Positions 63,043 through 64,000 of a stretch of 64,000 bases of DNA are shown in pieces. This stretch comes from Anaerolineales bacterium. Its GTDB lineage: Bacteria; Chloroflexota; Anaerolineae; Anaerolineales; RBG-16-64-43. A program made the position numbers and the translations under genes. How positions within the stretch are numbered: the stretch's first letter is position 1; every line of letters starts with the position of its first letter. The stretch covers positions 19,808-83,807 of the forward strand of contig JAFGKK010000088.1 of NCBI GenBank assembly GCA_016928575.1. The letters run 5' to 3'. The notes under the pieces were generated by a model, which saw nothing but the letters and a program-made list of their open reading frames with translations, searched no databases and was not told the DNA's origin.

Positions 63043-63426
63043 CCAACGGCAATTATTCGTAGAAGCGCCTGTACCGCCGGAAAATCATTGCCGGCGAAGA
63101 TTGATTCAACAGAATGGTGAAAAAAGAATAATGGCGGCTGGTATCTGGCGGGAATACACGCCTCTCAATCCCTGGAGGGGTTGTCTCAAAACAGCATTAG
63201 GTTGTCTCCGGATTGTCATGCCCGCGTGTTCGTAGCGGGCATCCAGCCATGGAAACCCTGGATTCCCGCCAAACCCCACCCCCGGCGAAGAATGCGCCGA
63301 GGGCCGGCGCGGGAATGACGACATAACCGAAAACGAAGCGTCTTTTTTTTGCTTTCCGGACAGCCATTTGAACCATCGGAATATTGACAGAGTTATCCCG
63401 CTTTCGCGGGATGATGAATACCCCGC
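63043..63426. repeat. Dispersed repeat island after the YYY cluster
   Basis: No gene. Contains a copy of the 'GGATTCCCG ... GGGAATGACG' element (about 63211-63323), related to elements at 6389-6422 and 8436-8660, and a small hairpin ATCCCGC (63395-63401) / GCGGGAT (63406-63412). Confidence 0.5.
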
Positions 63427-63475
63427 GCCTGCCCTCGCACAGCGGGGGGCTTGCCCCCGCTGTGCGAGGGCAGGC
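63427..63475. repeat. 22-bp-arm perfect palindrome
   Basis: GCCTGCCCTCGCACAGCGGGG type arms at 63427-63448 and 63454-63475 pair perfectly with a 5-base loop. No T run. It differs in sequence from the GGGAGAAGG palindromes but is of the same style. Confidence 0.85.
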
Positions 63476-63505
63476 TGCGCAGTTCTTAGGGGTTGCGCTC
63501 CGTGA

Positions 63506-63529
63506 TACCGCGCGGCTTGCCGCGCGGTA
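63506..63529. repeat. 10-bp-arm palindrome
   Basis: TACCGCGCGG (63506-63515), loop CTTG, CCGCGCGGTA (63520-63529), a perfect inverted repeat 31 bases after the previous palindrome. Confidence 0.8.
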
Positions 63530-63886
63530 GTTCATTCGTGACACAACAGTAGACGCGTCTTTCCTTTGTGAGTTGTTCACTCCTTACCGTCGAAAACGGC
63601 CGCATATTGCACATGAGGCACAGAAAGCGGATGCCGTTGAGATTCACAATCGACGACCGCGATTTCGCCGACTCTGTTCGGGTTGGGATGTGAATCGGCC
63701 CGCATGCAAATCGGGATATTCCAGCCCGCGCGGCGGACGTACCGGGAGCTCGACCGGCTTTTTGACAACACGCCGATGGGGATGGAAAATGCCCGAACCG
63801 GTGGTTTACGGAAAAATGCCGCCGCCTGCGGATTGAACGGTACGGTTAAGGAAGATGAAATTATGGATGCGCGGGGATATAATAAT

Positions 63887-64000
63887 CATCGCCATCCGAT
63901 TTTACTGTTTTTCGAGCAAATTCCGGTCAATTCGGCCACCGATTCCGGTGTAATCCGGCCGCCCCATACCAACCCTCCATCATCAGCGACGAGATTGTAC
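63887..64000 (-). CDS. Possible 3' end of a minus-strand gene (partial)
   Basis: On the minus strand the frame from base 64000 to the TGA at 63887-63889 reads without a stop for 37 residues, with a protein-like look ('YNLVADDGGLVWGGRITPES', 'VAELTGICSKNSKIGWR'). If real, the gene starts beyond the window. The plus-strand frame over the same bases (from 63704) looks less ordered. Evidence is weak because the stretch is short. Confidence 0.25.

Noticed and set aside
63427..63529. Palindromes as a CRISPR array
   Set aside because: Two different palindromes, no regular repeat-spacer pattern and no cas genes nearby.
63704..64000. 99-residue plus-strand ORF open to the window end
   Set aside because: Low-order composition, no ribosome binding site, and a better-looking frame on the opposite strand over part of it.

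Overview
The window looks like chromosome from a GC-rich bacterium of the phylum Chloroflexota, most likely class Anaerolineae. This is an inference from gene content: a protein with the 'YYY' (DUF2298) domain known from Chloroflexi and Archaea, a second one beside it, large GT-C-type membrane proteins, Anaerolineae-style small membrane proteins, and many lipoproteins with Thr/Pro-rich linkers. No rRNA gene or other direct taxonomic marker is present. The strongest promoters seen (tRNA genes, an LCP gene, a small membrane protein gene) have ordinary sigma70-type TTGACx / TATAAT boxes.

Layout. 1-6122: xylose and xylo-oligosaccharide module (5'-truncated XylG-type ATPase, XylH-type permease, xylose isomerase, GH3 glycosidase). 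6623-10175: a GYD protein, a UbiA-family prenyltransferase, tRNA-Val(CAC), a small ORF and a GNAT-like protein, separated by repeat-rich spacers. 10642-14613: two adjacent beta-propeller lipoproteins. 14735-16215 (minus): HAD phosphatase and FkbM methyltransferase. 16405-34842: a surface-glycan island with glycosyltransferases, a carbamoyltransferase, a DUF362 protein, a methyltransferase, a sulfotransferase, a flippase, a DUF1616 protein, a CPBP protease fused to a beta-sandwich domain, and an LCP attachment enzyme. The island is visibly AT-richer than its flanks, and the change falls inside the first glycosyltransferase gene near 16680. It contains a methyltransferase pseudogene (22979-23730, minus).

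34940-41100: a small membrane protein, a lipoprotein, an SGNH-hydrolase lipoprotein and a two-component system, plus about 1.2 kb of probably eroded sequence. 41510-44348 (minus): tRNA-Met, tRNA-Lys and a pterin/folate cluster (folE, folK, folB, PTR1-like reductase). 44470-46434: a tandem pair of small membrane proteins and tlyA. 46652-63042: lepA followed by a same-strand series of an AglD-type membrane protein, a GT4 glycosyltransferase, a GT39-like protein, a 1779-aa GT-C plus YYY fusion, a second YYY protein and another GT-C-like protein. 63043-64000 is mostly palindromes and dispersed repeats.

The most interesting candidates for undescribed biology are the YYY/GT-C series (48454-63042), read as a possible lipid-linked glycosylation system, and the surface-glycan island with its recombinant left edge, its sulfotransferase, its carbamoyltransferase/DUF362 pair and its protease-sandwich fusion. 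A family of long perfect palindromes sits at several gene junctions.
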